Origin: Vreelandella venusta
GTDB lineage: Bacteria > Pseudomonadota > Gammaproteobacteria > Pseudomonadales > Halomonadaceae
Reading direction: 5' to 3'
Length of the DNA stretch: 64,000 bases
Assembly: GCF_007989605.1 (NCBI RefSeq)
Contig: NZ_BJUL01000011.1
Location: 1 to 64,000, forward strand
Both the position numbers and the translations under genes were made by a program. Under the pieces are notes generated by a model. It had not been told where the DNA came from. It worked only from the letters and a program-made list of their open reading frames with translations, and did not search any database. This document shows, piece by piece, positions 10,917 to 26,774 of this stretch; the first letter of the stretch is position 1, and the number at the start of each line of letters is the position of its first letter.

Positions 10917-11978
10917 TTACAGCAAATCATCATCACTCTCAGCGGCGACATCTACCTCTGGGGCTTCTTCTTTTTTTGCATCCGGCGGAGCAAGCAGTTG
11001 CGCTCGGATTTGCGCTTCAATTTCTTCCATGGTTTCAGGATGCTCTTCTAAATACTGAGCTGCATTGGCTTTGCCCTGGCCAATTTTTTTGCCTTTGTAG
11101 CTATACCACGCGCCCGCCTTGTCTACCAAGCTGCACTGGACGCCTAGGTCAATAACCTCGCCCGCATGGTAGATCCCCTTACCGTAGAGGATTTGGAACT
11201 CAGCCTGACGAAATGGCGGCGCCACTTTATTTTTAACTACCTTCACTCGGGTTTCGTTACCAGTGACTTCGTCACCCGATTTTACGGAGCCTGTACGCCG
11301 GATATCCAGACGCACGCTGGAATAGAATTTAAGCGCGTTACCGCCGGTCGTGGTTTCGGGCGAACCAAACATCACACCGATCTTCATGCGGATCTGGTTG
11401 ATAAACATCACTAAACAATTAGCGTTTTTGATATTACCGGTAATTTTACGCAATGCCTGAGACATTAAACGTGCTTGCAGACCAACGTGGGAGTCGCCCA
11501 TTTCGCCTTCGATTTCAGCACGCGGCGTTAATGCAGCCACTGAGTCGATCACGATCACATCTACCCCGCCGGACCTTACCAACATGTCGGTAATCTCCAG
11601 CGCTTGCTCACCAGTATCGGGCTGGGAAACCAGCAAGTCGTCGAGATTAACTCCGAGCTTTTCTGCATAGCTTGGGTCCAGAGCGTGCTCTGCATCGACG
11701 AACGCACAGACTTTGCCCTGCTTTTGCGCCTGCGCAATGACTGACAGGGTCAGCGTCGTTTTACCTGATGACTCGGGGCCATAAATTTCACATACGCGCC
11801 CAAACGGCAGCCCGCCGATACCAAGCGCAATATCAAGCCCCAATGAACCGGTGGAAACAGACGGCATTATCACGCGCGGGGCATCGCCAAGGCGCATAAC
11901 GGTTCCCTTACCAAACTGGCGATCAATCTGGCTAAGTGCAGCATTTAGCGCTTTGGTGCGGTTGTCATCCTGAGCCAT
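10917..11978 (-). CDS. recA: Recombinase RecA
   Basis: This 353-residue recombinase forms ATP-dependent filaments on ssDNA, drives strand exchange and triggers LexA self-cleavage. The Walker A motif GPESSGKTT is near residue 67, Walker B ends in DVIVIDS, the L2/signature region [22 protein letters not shown] segment is intact, and the C-terminal tail is acidic (ESDDDLL). The ATG at 11978 ([11 protein letters not shown]) is preferred over 16 extra upstream codons: it has TGAGGA upstream and the LexA box would otherwise fall inside the gene. recX no longer follows it. Confidence 0.98.
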   Translation of the reverse strand: MAQDDNRTKALNAALSQIDRQFGKGTVMRLGDAPRVIMPSVSTGSLGLDIALGIGGLPFGRVCEIYGPESSGKTTLTLSVIAQAQKQGKVCAFVDAEHALDPSYAEKLGVNLDDLLVSQPDTGEQALEITDMLVRSGGVDVIVIDSVAALTPRAEIEGEMGDSHVGLQARLMSQALRKITGNIKNANCLVMFINQIRMKIGVMFGSPETTTGGNALKFYSSVRLDIRRTGSVKSGDEVTGNETRVKVVKNKVAPPFRQAEFQILYGKGIYHAGEVIDLGVQCSLVDKAGAWYSYKGKKIGQGKANAAQYLEEHPETMEEIEAQIRAQLLAPPDAKKEEAPEVDVAAESDDDLL

Positions 11979-11999
11979 GCAGAAATTCCTCATCACAAA

Positions 12000-12015
12000 C
12001 TGTATAATTAGACAG
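12000..12015. promoter_or_regulatory. LexA (SOS) box upstream of recA
   Basis: CTGTATAATTAGACAG matches the gammaproteobacterial LexA consensus CTGT-N8-ACAG perfectly. It lies 22 bp upstream of the recA start codon, overlapping the likely promoter (TATAAT is within the box), as in E. coli. Confidence 0.92.
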
Positions 12016-12067
12016 TAGTATGCCAAAGATTAGCGGCTAAACAAATCCTCAGCACCATATTTAATGG

Positions 12068-12601
12068 TTATTTCTTTTCACTGTCGCTGGCCTGAGCCAT
12101 TAAGCGCGCAACTAGGCCTGCCAAGGCTTCACGTACGGCTTGCTCACGTACCGCTTGTCGATCACCATGAAAGTGGAAACACGCTGCCTGTTGGCTTTCT
12201 GCACTGCCCCAGGAAAGCCATACGGTACCCACAGGCTTCTCTTGGCTACCACCATCAGGGCCAGCCACGCCGCTGACGGCAACCGCTAAATCAGCCCCGC
12301 TTGCTAAACAAGCACCTTTGACCATTGCATTGACTACCTGTTCGCTGACCGCGCCATGGGCTTCGATAAGCGCCTCGGGCACATCCAACATGCGTGTTTT
12401 AGCCGTATTGGAGTAGGTTACATAACCCGCTGTAAAATACGCAGAGCTACCTGCCACAGAGGTAATTGCGCTAGCGATGCCACCGCCTGTACAAGACTCC
12501 GCAGTAGAAACTTCAACCCCAAGCTGCTGACACAGCCTTCCCAATCGTTGAGCAAGCAGTGATAGGTCAAGATTCTTCAGGCTTGAAACGCTAGGTGCCA
12601 T
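12068..12601 (-). CDS. pncC: Nicotinamide-nucleotide amidohydrolase (CinA C-terminal domain, PncC)
   Basis: This 177-residue stand-alone CinA C-terminal domain deamidates NMN to nicotinate mononucleotide in pyridine-nucleotide salvage. The hallmark TAESCTGGGIAS is at residues 34-45 and VSGVAGPDGGSQEKPVGTVW near 109-128. The N-terminal molybdopterin-like CinA domain is absent, which is usual in gammaproteobacteria. It lies 89 bp upstream of recA in the same direction, the usual cinA-recA pairing, and divergently from mutS. Confidence 0.92.
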   Translation of the reverse strand: MAPSVSSLKNLDLSLLAQRLGRLCQQLGVEVSTAESCTGGGIASAITSVAGSSAYFTAGYVTYSNTAKTRMLDVPEALIEAHGAVSEQVVNAMVKGACLASGADLAVAVSGVAGPDGGSQEKPVGTVWLSWGSAESQQAACFHFHGDRQAVREQAVREALAGLVARLMAQASDSEKK

Positions 12602-12656
12602 GGTGACTCCTTCATGTGAGACCTCAGTTCAGCGTAGAATACCGTGTTTAACTTTC

Positions 12657-12691
12657 TCAAAGAAATTGCTCAAAGAAATTGCGCAAAGAAG
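12657..12691. repeat. Short tandem repeats in cinA-mutS gap
   Basis: TCAAAGAAATTGC occurs at 12657-12669 and 12670-12682, followed by a partial third unit GCAAAGAAG. It lies in the 161-bp divergent region between pncC and mutS and may reflect replication slippage in their promoter region. Confidence 0.7.
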
Positions 12692-12762
12692 TCGTTTAAA
12701 GTAACTGCCAAAGAACATGTCGCAAGCTGAAACTGCTTGCGCAACGCTCAACCAGGACACCC

Positions 12763-15330
12763 ATGTCACAGGCCAGCCCCGCTCATACGCCAATGATGGC
12801 GCAGTATCTTAAGATCAAACGCGATCACCCCGAGGTACTTCTGTTTTACCGAATGGGGGATTTTTACGAGTTATTTTTCGATGATGCCAAGCGCGCCGCA
12901 ATGTTGTTGGATATCACCCTTACCCAGCGCGGTCAGTCAGGCGGCAAACCAATTCCTATGGCAGGTGTGCCCTACCATAGCGCTGAGGGCTATTTAGCCC
13001 GTTTGGTATCAGCCGGTGAATCCGTCGCTATTTGCGAGCAAGTCGGCGACCCTGCCACCAGTAAAGGCCCCGTTGATCGACAAGTAGTGCGTATTGTCAC
13101 CCCAGGCACGCTTCACGATGAAGCCTTGCTGGATGCTCGCCGAGATAACGTACTGGTCGCCGTTGCGCCTGGCAAAGACGGCTGGGGCCTTGCATGGCTG
13201 GAGCTCTCCAGTGGGCGCTTCAATGTCCTGGAAGTAGAAAGTGAAGCCGAGATGCTGGCAGAACTGACTCGCCTGTCGCCTGCCGAACTGTTAGTACCCG
13301 AAAGCTTAACCCTGCCCGACGCATGGTCACAAAAGCGCAGCCTACGACGCCAAGGAGAGTGGCTGTTTGACTTAGACAGCGCCACGCGCAGCTTATGCGA
13401 TCAGTTTGAAGTCCAGGATTTACGCGGCTTTGGATGTGCGCACTTAACCAGCGCCCTCATCGCCGCGGGCGTACTGATTGATTACGCCCGAGATACTCAA
13501 CGTTCACGACTGCCCCACGTAACGGCCATTAGTGTCGAAAATCGTGATGATGCCGTAGTGATTGACGCGGCCAGTCGACGTAACCTGGAAATTGACATTA
13601 ACCTCGGCGGCAACAGCGATAACACCCTGGCCAGCGTACTAGACACCTGTACCACCGCAATGGGTTCACGGTTACTAAAGCGCTGGCTTAACCGCCCACT
13701 GCGCCAACGTAATGTTGTGGAAGGACGTCACGCGGGCGTAGCGCTGCTCTCTATTGAAGCAGCCTACCTACCGCTACGCGATACATTGAGCGATGTAGGC
13801 GACGTCGAGCGCATCCTGGCCCGCGTCGCCCTGTATAGCGCGCGCCCCAGAGATTTGGCGCGCCTGCGCGACGCCCTGGCAACGCTACCTGCACTTGAGC
13901 AATTACTAAGCGAAATTGATAGTGGTAGCGCTATCGATGGCCTGAAACCTCACATTCGCCCCTACCCGGAAATAGCCGATACCTTAACTCGCGCACTGGT
14001 TGAAAACCCGCCGGTAGTCATTCGCGATGGCGGCGTAATTGCGAACGGCTTTGACGCCGAGCTAGATGAACACCGCGGCATGGCTGAAAATGCCGGTGAC
14101 TACTTAGTGCAGTTAGAGCTTCGCGAGCGCGAACGCACTGGCCTGGCCAATTTGAAAGTCGGCTATAACCGGGTTCATGGCTACTTTATTGAACTACCTC
14201 GCTCTCAAGCTCAGCAGGCACCCGCCGACTACATCCGTCGTCAAACACTAAAAAATGCTGAACGCTTTATTATTCCGGAACTTAAAGAGTTTGAAGATAA
14301 AGCACTTTCAGCCAAGTCCAGGGCCCTCACGCGAGAGAAATGGCTCTACGAGCGCCTGATGGGCGAACTCAACGCAGTGCTTCACGCCCTGCAAAGCACC
14401 TCGCGGGCATTGGCTGAACTTGACGTGCTCTGCGCCTTTGCCGAGCGTGCAGAGGCACTCAATTGGGTAAGGCCCCAGCTACAAGATGCCACTGGCCTTA
14501 GAATTACTGCTGGACGGCATCCCGTGGTCGAACATGTCAGCGATACACCGTTTGTACCCAACGATGTCACGCTAACACCTGATCAACACATGTTGATTAT
14601 CACCGGTCCCAACATGGGCGGTAAATCAACCTATATGCGCCAGACCGCACTCATCGCGCTGTTGGCGCATAGCGGCAGCTTCGTACCCGCTGATAGCGCT
14701 GAAATAGGCCCTGTAGATCGTATCTTTACCCGTATAGGCTCGTCAGATGATCTAGCGGGGGGGCGCTCTACATTTATGGTAGAAATGACCGAAACCGCTA
14801 ATATTCTGCACAATGCTACCGAGCATAGCTTGGTATTAATGGACGAAATTGGTCGTGGCACTAGCACTTTCGACGGCCTTTCACTGGCCTGGGCAAGCGC
14901 TGAATACCTAGCCGACGCAAAGGCACTCACCCTGTTTGCCACGCACTATTTTGAAATGACCGCACTACCGGAACAGGCCGAAGGTGTGGCAAACATTCAC
15001 CTAACAGCCACCGAGCACGGCGACAGCATCGTATTCATGCACCGCATTGAAGCGGGTCCTGCGAGCCAGAGCTATGGCTTACAGGTAGCCCAGTTGGCAG
15101 GTGTTCCCAGCCATGTGATCCGTAGAGCCCGTGAGAAGCTAATGGCCCTAGAGCAGCGTGATGTGGATGAGTTACAGCGCCCAAGTGGCGTTTCCGCAAC
15201 ACCGCAACAAAACGATTTGTTCGCCAGCGCTCCGCACCCCGTGGTGGAAGCGTTAGACAAGGCCGATATAGATGATTTAACACCCCGCGAAGCGCTAGCG
15301 CTGCTATATCAGTGGCGAGAGCTGCTGTAA
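12763..15330 (+). CDS. mutS: DNA mismatch repair protein MutS
   Basis: This 855-residue mismatch sensor binds mispaired DNA and, with ATP, recruits MutL. The mismatch-wedge motif MGDFYELF (about residues 30-37, Phe and Glu contacting the mismatch) is present, followed by connector, lever and clamp regions. The ATPase has Walker [10 protein letters not shown] (about 614-622), Walker [17 protein letters not shown] and the FATHYFEMT switch. A short C-terminal tail ends in LYQWRELL. The order mutS-fdxA is the same as in Pseudomonas. Confidence 0.98.
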   Translation: MSQASPAHTPMMAQYLKIKRDHPEVLLFYRMGDFYELFFDDAKRAAMLLDITLTQRGQSGGKPIPMAGVPYHSAEGYLARLVSAGESVAICEQVGDPATSKGPVDRQVVRIVTPGTLHDEALLDARRDNVLVAVAPGKDGWGLAWLELSSGRFNVLEVESEAEMLAELTRLSPAELLVPESLTLPDAWSQKRSLRRQGEWLFDLDSATRSLCDQFEVQDLRGFGCAHLTSALIAAGVLIDYARDTQRSRLPHVTAISVENRDDAVVIDAASRRNLEIDINLGGNSDNTLASVLDTCTTAMGSRLLKRWLNRPLRQRNVVEGRHAGVALLSIEAAYLPLRDTLSDVGDVERILARVALYSARPRDLARLRDALATLPALEQLLSEIDSGSAIDGLKPHIRPYPEIADTLTRALVENPPVVIRDGGVIANGFDAELDEHRGMAENAGDYLVQLELRERERTGLANLKVGYNRVHGYFIELPRSQAQQAPADYIRRQTLKNAERFIIPELKEFEDKALSAKSRALTREKWLYERLMGELNAVLHALQSTSRALAELDVLCAFAERAEALNWVRPQLQDATGLRITAGRHPVVEHVSDTPFVPNDVTLTPDQHMLIITGPNMGGKSTYMRQTALIALLAHSGSFVPADSAEIGPVDRIFTRIGSSDDLAGGRSTFMVEMTETANILHNATEHSLVLMDEIGRGTSTFDGLSLAWASAEYLADAKALTLFATHYFEMTALPEQAEGVANIHLTATEHGDSIVFMHRIEAGPASQSYGLQVAQLAGVPSHVIRRAREKLMALEQRDVDELQRPSGVSATPQQNDLFASAPHPVVEALDKADIDDLTPREALALLYQWRELL

Positions 15331-15486
15331 TGGTATGAAAAGGAAAGCCATGAGCGCTTGCCGCCGCGTAAGGGCACCACTAGAATGTCGCCCATACTGT
15401 TTTATATTATAAGAAACGGCCGATTTATAACCATTAACTATTGACCACGACCGGGAAGCTCCCGGTCCCGCAAGAGGGATAGCAAG

Positions 15487-15810
15487 ATGACGTTTGTCGT
15501 TACCGAGAACTGCATCCAGTGCAAATACACCGACTGTGTTGAAGTCTGTCCGGTCGACTGCTTCTACGAAGGCCCCAACTTCCTGGTCATTCACCCAGAC
15601 GAGTGTATTGACTGCGCCCTGTGTGAACCGGAGTGCCCCGCAGAAGCTATCTTCTCAGAAGATGAGCTACCGGATGGCCAAGAACAGTTTATAGAGATTA
15701 ATGCCGAATTAGCCGATGTATGGCCGAATATTGCTGAGAAAAAAGACCCGCTGCCCGATGCCGAAGAGTGGGATGGCAAAACAGGTAAGCTGGAAAAGCT
15801 AGAGCGCTAA
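15487..15810 (+). CDS. fdxA: 7Fe ferredoxin FdxA
   Basis: This 107-residue cytosolic electron carrier has [3Fe-4S] and [4Fe-4S] clusters. The N-terminal half holds [20 protein letters not shown] and the second cluster is bound by [12 protein letters not shown]. The C-terminal extension ([11 protein letters not shown]) is the Azotobacter/Pseudomonas FdxA type. An AAGAGGG ribosome site precedes the ATG. It is followed at once by a strong terminator and then by the RsmZ-like RNA gene on the opposite strand, matching the fdxA-rsmZ arrangement of Pseudomonas. Confidence 0.96.
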   Translation: MTFVVTENCIQCKYTDCVEVCPVDCFYEGPNFLVIHPDECIDCALCEPECPAEAIFSEDELPDGQEQFIEINAELADVWPNIAEKKDPLPDAEEWDGKTGKLEKLER

Positions 15811-15833
15811 TCCTATAAGCCGCACATTTCCGG

Positions 15834-15858
15834 ACCAGCGTTCGCGCTGGTTTTTTTT
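15834..15858 (+). terminator. Intrinsic terminator after fdxA
   Basis: ACCAGCG-TTCG-CGCTGGT forms a 7-bp stem with a UUCG tetraloop, followed by eight T residues, 24 bp past the fdxA stop. Confidence 0.95.
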
Positions 15859-15880
15859 GTGTGCCACGCGCTGGGCGCAC

Positions 15881-16050
15881 AAAAAAAGGCGGCCCGTAGG
15901 CCGCCCGCTCCAAGCACTTCCTCTGACCACTCCCTGTGTCAAACTCCTCAGATACAATCCTTGCCAGAGCCCACATCACTGTGTCACCTAGCGTATCTGA
16001 CCTGCATCCCGTTGCATCCTGCCTGAAGCATCCTTGCCTCCCCTGTCCTG
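15881..16050 (-). ncRNA. Candidate RsmZ/CsrB-type CsrA-sequestering small RNA
   Basis: On the minus strand this roughly 170-nt stretch has ten GGA motifs (plus-strand TCC at 15909, 15919, 15931, 15945, 15958, 16007, 16017, 16031, 16039, 16046), six of them preceded by A at the ANGGA position. Several lie in small hairpin loops: GCA-AGGA-TGC, GCA-GGA-TGC, GCA-ACGGGA-TGC, CAC-AGGGA-GTG. It ends in a strong terminator, GGCGGCC-TACG-GGCCGCC plus seven T (15905-15881). A weak promoter (TTGAGT, 16 bp, CACAAT at 16061-16056) puts the 5' end near 16050; this is uncertain. GacA-type boxes lie about 160 bp upstream. In Pseudomonas rsmZ sits beside fdxA, as here. Family members bind many CsrA/RsmA dimers and so relieve repression. 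Confidence 0.85.
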
Positions 16051-16098
16051 AATGCATTGTGGCAGAAAGCCGTTACAACTCAAGCAGACCAAAACGGC

Positions 16099-16127
16099 AA
16101 CAGGCGAACCACTGCGGCTCGCCTGTT
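16099..16127. other. Stable 9-bp hairpin between eno and the small RNA
   Basis: AACAGGCGA (16099-16107) and TCGCCTGTT (16119-16127) pair perfectly around an 11-nt loop. It lacks a T run on either side, so it is a weak terminator candidate for eno on the minus strand, or part of the small RNA's upstream region. AT-rich, T-tract DNA (16130-16170) separates it from the GacA boxes. Confidence 0.55.
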
Positions 16128-16199
16128 ATCAAAAAACCAATAAAAATCAAAAATATAACCAAAAAAAGAGAAGGCATTTGAGCGATTGGCACCGGCATT

Positions 16200-16217
16200 T
16201 GTAAGATATCTCTTACA
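16200..16217. promoter_or_regulatory. GacA upstream activating sequence (UAS), perfect
   Basis: TGTAAG-ATATCT-CTTACA is an exact match to the GacA box TGTAAG-N6-CTTACA found upstream of rsmX, rsmY, rsmZ and csrB-type genes. Its centre is about 160 bp upstream of the predicted small-RNA start; the Pseudomonas rsmZ box is also unusually distant. This implies control by a GacS/GacA (BarA/UvrY) two-component system. Confidence 0.88.
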
Positions 16218-16221
16218 AAAT

Positions 16222-16239
16222 CTTGAGACATCTCTTACA
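16222..16239. promoter_or_regulatory. Second, degenerate GacA-box half-site
   Basis: CTTGAG-ACATCT-CTTACA keeps the right half-site exactly and three of six bases of the left. It starts 22 bp from the start of the first box, about two helical turns, on the same DNA face. It could add cooperative binding; it lies 20 bp beyond the eno stop codon. Confidence 0.5.
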
Positions 16240-16258
16240 CGCCGGCACCCATTTTCGC

Positions 16259-17566
<1,308 letters not shown>

Positions 17567-17618
17567 TCAGTCTAATGGATGATTGTGGGTCCAATGTATA
17601 CCATATTTGCTGGCGCGG

Positions 17619-20182
<2,564 letters not shown>

Positions 20183-20269
20183 TCAAAAGGCGTAACAGAA
20201 AGCCACACCAGGATGGGATGACAGAATAGCAGAGTACGCCTAAAGGCTCAATTTGAACTGCAGGTGGCA

Positions 20270-20289
20270 GAGGGGCGAAGACGCCCCTC
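20270..20289 (-). terminator. GC-rich hairpin between gltD and pyrG
   Basis: GAGGGGCG and CGCCCCTC form a perfect 8-bp stem with a four-base loop, 11 bp past the gltD stop on the minus strand. No T run follows, so this is either a weak terminator or an mRNA 3'-end stabiliser. Confidence 0.5.
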
Positions 20290-20299
20290 ACTATCAAAA

Positions 20300-21751
<1,452 letters not shown>

Positions 21752-24700
21752 TTATTCCGGCTGACGCCGAGATTGATTCAGCAAACTACCCAAACTTGCC
21801 GCTTTTGGCTTAACTAGCCAGAAGTGGCGCGCGTAGTCGCCGAAGTCTTCCAGAATCGCCGCACCTCTAGCGGACCCTGTCGCCGCAACGTAGGCTTCGA
21901 TCATTTCACGCAAATGACGGCGATACGCTTCCATCGCTTCGGTATTGACCCGGTGAATTTCGACCAGCTCGTGGTTGTACTTGTCCACAAAGGTACGGTC
22001 TTCATCCAATACGTAAGCAAAACCACCGGTCATGCCCGCGCCAAAGTTAACACCCGTTTCACCCAATACGCAGACCAACCCCCCAGTCATGTATTCACAA
22101 CAGTGGTCACCTGCACCTTCAATCACAGCAGTCGCGCCAGAGTTGCGCACGGCAAAACGCTCACCCGCAGTACCTGCAGCAAACAGCGTGCCGCCTGTCG
22201 CACCATACAGGCAGGTGTTACCGATAATGGCGGTTTTATGGCTTTCAAACTGGCTAACCTTGGGCGGCACAATCACAATGCTGCCGCCGTTCATGCCTTT
22301 GCCCACGTAGTCGTTGGCATCGCCCTCGAGATAGAGATTTAAGCCACGGGCGTTCCACACCCCGAAACTTTGCCCAGCCACCCCGGTAAAGCGCGCAGTG
22401 ACCGGAGCGGATTCCAGGCCATCTTCACCGTAGCGTTTGGCAATTGCGCCAGAGCTCAATGCACCTACGCTGCGGTCGCAGTTAGTAATAGTGAAGTCAA
22501 ACTCACCTCCAGACTGGCTTTCAATGGCCTCTTTCAGTGCTGCCAACACTTCCTGGTTCTTAGCACCCGGGTCATGGGGCACATTACGACTCACCTTACA
22601 AAACTGCGGTGCATCTGCAGGCACAAAATCATTCGAAAGCAGTGGCGCTAGATCCAATTTACGCTGAGCAGCTGTGTTGCCTTCCAACACTTCAAGCAAA
22701 TCGGTGCGACCAATCAGATCTGTCAGCTGGCGCACCCCTAACATCGCCATCAGTTCACGCACTTCTTCAGCAATAAAGCGGAAGTAGTTTTTCACCATAT
22801 CGACAGTGCCGCGGAAGTGCTCACCACGCAGGAAGTCATCTTGCGTTGCTACGCCGGTGGCGCAGTTATTCAGGTGGCATATACGCAGGAACTTACAGCC
22901 CAATGCCACCATCGGCGCAGTACCAAAGCCAAAGCTTTCAGCCCCCAAAATCGCCGCCTTAACGACATCAAGCCCCGTTTTGAGACCACCATCAGTCTGC
23001 AGGCGAATCTTATCGCGCAGGCCGTTAATACGTAGCGCTTGGTGCACTTCAGGTAACCCAAGCTCCCAAGGAGAGCCCGCGTGCTTGATAGAGGTCAATG
23101 GGCTTGCCGCGGTACCACCGTCGTAACCAGACACAGTGATCAGATCTGCATAGGCCTTCGCCACACCAGTGGCAATGGTGCCAATGCCTGGCTCAGAGAC
23201 CAGTTTCACGGAAACCTGGGCATCTGGATTGACTTGTTTGAGATCAAAAATCAGCTGCGCCAAGTCTTCAATCGAGTAAATATCGTGGTGTGGAGGCGGT
23301 GAAATCAGCGTCACACCTGGCACCGCGTAGCGTAGCCGGGCAATCAACTGGTTCACTTTACCGCCTGGCAACTGGCCACCTTCACCGGGCTTGGCACCCT
23401 GGGCAACTTTGATCTGCAGTACTTCCGCATTGACCAAATAGGCCGGAGTAACACCGAAGCGGCCAGAAGCAATCTGCTTGATTTTCGAACTACGGATGGT
23501 GCCGTAGCGGGCAGGGTCTTCACCACCCTCGCCAGAGTTGGAGCGCCCGCCCGCCTCGTTCATCGCTTGGGCCAACGCCTCATGAGCTTCCGGAGACAGC
23601 GCGCCTAGCGACATCCCTGCGCTATCAAAGCGCGGAATCAACGCCTCAACCGGCTCAACATCCTCTAATGGAATGGGCGTTGCAGCAGGTTTGAGCTGCA
23701 GCAAATCACGAATAGTGGCAACCGGACGCTCGTTGACCAACTGAGCAAATTTTTTCCACTTTGCGTAGCTGCCTTCTTGCACCGCCGCCTGAAGCGACTT
23801 CACGACATCAGGGTTGTAGGCATGATATTCGTAGCCATGCACATACTTCAGCATACCGCCTTGAGAAATGCCTTTGCGGGCAATCCAGGCATCCTTGGCC
23901 AGTAACTCCTGCTGCATTTGCAGCTCAGCAAAGCCAGCGCCCTTAATCCGGGATGCCATGCCGACAAAGCAGGTCTCCATAATCTCGTCGGATAGCCCCA
24001 CCGCTTCGAACAGCATAGAGCCACGGTAGGAAGCTAACGTTGAGATACCCATCTTCGAAAGAATTTTGAACAACCCTTTCTGCAGACCTTTGCGGTAATT
24101 CTCGCGAGCATCGGCAGGGTTGCCTGTTAGCTCACCAGTGCGATGCATATCGGCCATAACCTGATAAGCGAGCCACGGGTACACTGCCGTCGCGCCCACA
24201 CCAAACAGCACGGCCATTTGATGGGCATCCCTTGCATAGCCGGTTTCCACCACAATGTTGGCATTCGGCCGCAGCGCCAAACGACCAAGATGAGAGTGAA
24301 CAGCCCCCACCGCCAACGCTGCCTGAATGGGCAACTGCCCTTTTGGAAGGTCAGCATCGGTCAACACCAAAATCACCTTGCCCGCTTTTACCTGCGCTTC
24401 AGCTTCTCGGCAAAGTAAAGTCACTGCCTGCTGCAGACTAGTGTGCTCCGGGTCGTAGCCGAGCGACAGCGTGTGGCTAGCGAAGGCAGGGTCATCCTGA
24501 CTGACCAGCGCCGTAAATTTACGAGGAGATAGGACAGGCGTTGTCAAAATCAAACGGTGGGCATGCTCAGGCGTTGCCTTAAAGACGTTCAGCTCCGCAC
24601 CACAGCAGGTCTCCAGCGACATAACAATCGCTTCACGAAGAGGGTCGATCGGCGGATTGGTCACCTGGGCAAACTTTTGACGGAAGAAATCAGTTAATAG

Positions 24701-26209
24701 ACGTGGGCGACTAGACAGCACCGCCATGGGGGTATCATCACCCATCGAGCCAACCGCCTCCTGACCACTTTCTGCCAGCGGGCGCAGCACCTGATCACGC
24801 TCTTCAAAGCTCACCTGGAACATTTTCTGCTGAACATTAAGTGCGTCAGTGTCCATTGTCTGGAAACGCGCAAGCTCAGTCAGCGCTGACTCTAGGTAAT
24901 TAGCTTCCTGCTTGAGCCAGCGCTTGTAGGGGTAAGCCGACTTCAGGCGATTATCAATATCCTGGGTGTGCAGCACTTCACCGGTCTGAGTGTCTACCGC
25001 CAGCATCTGGCCTGGGCCAACGCGGCCCTTAGCGACAACGTCCTCAGGGCGATAACCATAAGTGCCAATCTCAGACGCTAGCGTAATGTAGCCATTCTTG
25101 GTAATCACCCAGCGTGCTGGGCGAAGGCCGTTGCGATCCAGCATACAAACAGCTTGGCGACCGTCAGTCATTACCACACCGGCCGGACCATCCCAAGGTT
25201 CCATGTGCATGGAGTTGTATTCATAGAACGCGCGCAATTCGGCGTCCATGGTCTCAACGTTTTGCCAAGCAGGCGGCACCATCATGCGCACCGCACGATG
25301 TAGCTCCATACCGCCAGTCAACAGTACTTCCAGCATGTTATCCATGCTTGAGGAGTCTGACCCGGTGGTATTAACAATTTCCTCAAGCTCAGCAATATCA
25401 GGCAGGCGCTCATTAACAAAGTTGGCTTTACGCGAGTTTGCCCAGCCGCGGTTGGCCTCAATCGTATTGATCTCGCCATTATGCGCCAATAGACGGAATG
25501 GCTGAGCCAACGGCCAGCGCGGCGCAGTGTTCGTAGAGAAACGCTGGTGGAACACGCAAATGGCGGTTTCCAGACTTGGGTCATTTAAATCTTTATAGAA
25601 TGCCGGCAAGTCTTCCGGCATAACTAAGCCTTTATAGGAAACAACTTCCGATGAGAGCGAAGCAACATAAAAGTCTTCATCGCTACGTAGCGCTTGCTCT
25701 GCATAACGGCGCGCCATAAACAGATCGACGTCGAAGCGATCACTGCTTAAATTTCCGTTACTAGCCGGCTGAACAAACAGCTGCTCAATTCGCGGTAGAC
25801 AGTCCAGCGCCATCGGACCACATACGCTCGAATCAGTGGGCACTTCGCGCCAGCCCAATACCTCTAAGCCACGGCTGCTTAGTTCGCGCTCAAGGGTTTC
25901 TTTAGCATGAGCGGCACGTGCATCGTCATCTGGCAAAAAGATAACGCCTACAGCAAAACGCTCGCCAAGCTCCTTATCAAGCGCTTGCTTCGCGGCAGCG
26001 CGCATGAATTGCACCGGCATTTTCAGCAGCAAGCCGCAACCGTCACCGGTTTTACCGTCGGCCGCAATACCGCCGCGATGGGTCATGCAGGTAAGTGATT
26101 CAATAGCAGTTTTCAGCAAGTCGTGACTGGCCTGCCCTTCCATATGGGCAATAAGGCCAAAGCCACAGTTATCGCGAAACTCGCCAGGCTGGTGAAGACC
26201 TCTATTCAT
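21752..26209 (-). CDS. gltB: Glutamate synthase large (alpha) subunit
   Basis: This 1485-residue GOGAT subunit makes glutamate from glutamine and 2-oxoglutarate, the ammonia-assimilation partner of glutamine synthetase. The glutaminase nucleophile is Cys15 in DNCGFGL after a short propeptide. A central domain and the FMN-binding synthase domain follow ([33 protein letters not shown]), with [3Fe-4S] ligands in [15 protein letters not shown] and a C-terminal beta-helix ([11 protein letters not shown]). The frame is open 27 codons further upstream, but the ATG at 26209 ([11 protein letters not shown]) matches Pseudomonas-type starts and has AGGGGC upstream. Confidence 0.97.
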   Translation of the reverse strand: MNRGLHQPGEFRDNCGFGLIAHMEGQASHDLLKTAIESLTCMTHRGGIAADGKTGDGCGLLLKMPVQFMRAAAKQALDKELGERFAVGVIFLPDDDARAAHAKETLERELSSRGLEVLGWREVPTDSSVCGPMALDCLPRIEQLFVQPASNGNLSSDRFDVDLFMARRYAEQALRSDEDFYVASLSSEVVSYKGLVMPEDLPAFYKDLNDPSLETAICVFHQRFSTNTAPRWPLAQPFRLLAHNGEINTIEANRGWANSRKANFVNERLPDIAELEEIVNTTGSDSSSMDNMLEVLLTGGMELHRAVRMMVPPAWQNVETMDAELRAFYEYNSMHMEPWDGPAGVVMTDGRQAVCMLDRNGLRPARWVITKNGYITLASEIGTYGYRPEDVVAKGRVGPGQMLAVDTQTGEVLHTQDIDNRLKSAYPYKRWLKQEANYLESALTELARFQTMDTDALNVQQKMFQVSFEERDQVLRPLAESGQEAVGSMGDDTPMAVLSSRPRLLTDFFRQKFAQVTNPPIDPLREAIVMSLETCCGAELNVFKATPEHAHRLILTTPVLSPRKFTALVSQDDPAFASHTLSLGYDPEHTSLQQAVTLLCREAEAQVKAGKVILVLTDADLPKGQLPIQAALAVGAVHSHLGRLALRPNANIVVETGYARDAHQMAVLFGVGATAVYPWLAYQVMADMHRTGELTGNPADARENYRKGLQKGLFKILSKMGISTLASYRGSMLFEAVGLSDEIMETCFVGMASRIKGAGFAELQMQQELLAKDAWIARKGISQGGMLKYVHGYEYHAYNPDVVKSLQAAVQEGSYAKWKKFAQLVNERPVATIRDLLQLKPAATPIPLEDVEPVEALIPRFDSAGMSLGALSPEAHEALAQAMNEAGGRSNSGEGGEDPARYGTIRSSKIKQIASGRFGVTPAYLVNAEVLQIKVAQGAKPGEGGQLPGGKVNQLIARLRYAVPGVTLISPPPHHDIYSIEDLAQLIFDLKQVNPDAQVSVKLVSEPGIGTIATGVAKAYADLITVSGYDGGTAASPLTSIKHAGSPWELGLPEVHQALRINGLRDKIRLQTDGGLKTGLDVVKAAILGAESFGFGTAPMVALGCKFLRICHLNNCATGVATQDDFLRGEHFRGTVDMVKNYFRFIAEEVRELMAMLGVRQLTDLIGRTDLLEVLEGNTAAQRKLDLAPLLSNDFVPADAPQFCKVSRNVPHDPGAKNQEVLAALKEAIESQSGGEFDFTITNCDRSVGALSSGAIAKRYGEDGLESAPVTARFTGVAGQSFGVWNARGLNLYLEGDANDYVGKGMNGGSIVIVPPKVSQFESHKTAIIGNTCLYGATGGTLFAAGTAGERFAVRNSGATAVIEGAGDHCCEYMTGGLVCVLGETGVNFGAGMTGGFAYVLDEDRTFVDKYNHELVEIHRVNTEAMEAYRRHLREMIEAYVAATGSARGAAILEDFGDYARHFWLVKPKAASLGSLLNQSRRQPE

Positions 26210-26607
26210 GGGCGTGCCCCTAGTCAACGTATATTTATTTAGCAGCTTTTTCATGTTATGGTAGCGGGTTTTTCTTATTTTTTTATCCATTACAGCCCAT
26301 CAAAAACAGGGCATTTCCCGCTTTCACTGCATCAAGAAAAGGTCACTCAGCATAGCGATTTGCCTGCGTGTAGCGCAATCACTCAAAACCCGCCAACCCT
26401 TAAAAAACCTTGTCAAATCGTGCATTTGCATTCGAAGACAATTAAAAAACATATTAACTTCAACCACTTGCAAACCAGCTAAACGATATTTAAACGATAA
26501 AATTTAATAATTAGACTTTAGTCTCGATTTGTCGAAAAAACCCATGCCGATAGCGCATAAGGCATGCTGATTACATACAGAATGATCATCACTTAACGCC
26601 AGACAAC
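26210..26607. other. Gene-free AT-rich region upstream of gltB
   Basis: About 400 bp with no convincing gene. It should contain the gltB promoter and leader. The part from 26420 to 26530 is very AT-rich, with two near-copies of AAACGATATTTAAACGAT-type sequence around 26480-26500. I see no riboswitch or RNA gene that I recognise. Confidence 0.5.
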
Positions 26608-26633
26608 AAAAAACCCACGCGATGGTGGGTTTT
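26608..26633 (-). terminator. Intrinsic terminator, minus strand (aroB operon end)
   Basis: AAAACCCAC and GTGGGTTTT form a 9-bp stem with a 6-nt loop, followed on the minus strand by TTTTTT. It lies 142 bp past the aroB stop and should end the pilMNOPQ-aroK-aroB transcript. Confidence 0.85.
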
Positions 26634-26726
26634 ACGTGCAGCTTTGTTTGTTAAAACTATTTAGCCATGCGGCCCCTCAAGACTGCTTATCCATACGGGC
26701 TGCCATATAGGCTGCCGATTGTTTAT

Positions 26727-26759
26727 CTATATGGCCTATACGCCTATATGGCCTATACG
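26727..26759. repeat. Two 16-bp direct repeats downstream of aroB
   Basis: CTATATGGCCTATACG occurs at 26727-26742 and 26744-26759, with a related CCATATAGGCTGCC at 26703. Probably slippage-derived; no function is evident. Confidence 0.75.
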
Positions 26760-26774
26760 TTTCGATATTTAGAT

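Noticed and set aside
15698..16057. Overlapping minus-strand ORF of 119 codons and plus-strand ORF of 81 codons across the fdxA-eno gap
   Set aside because: No recognisable protein pattern; the first overlaps fdxA antisense and the region is better explained by the GGA-rich small RNA, its terminator and GacA boxes.
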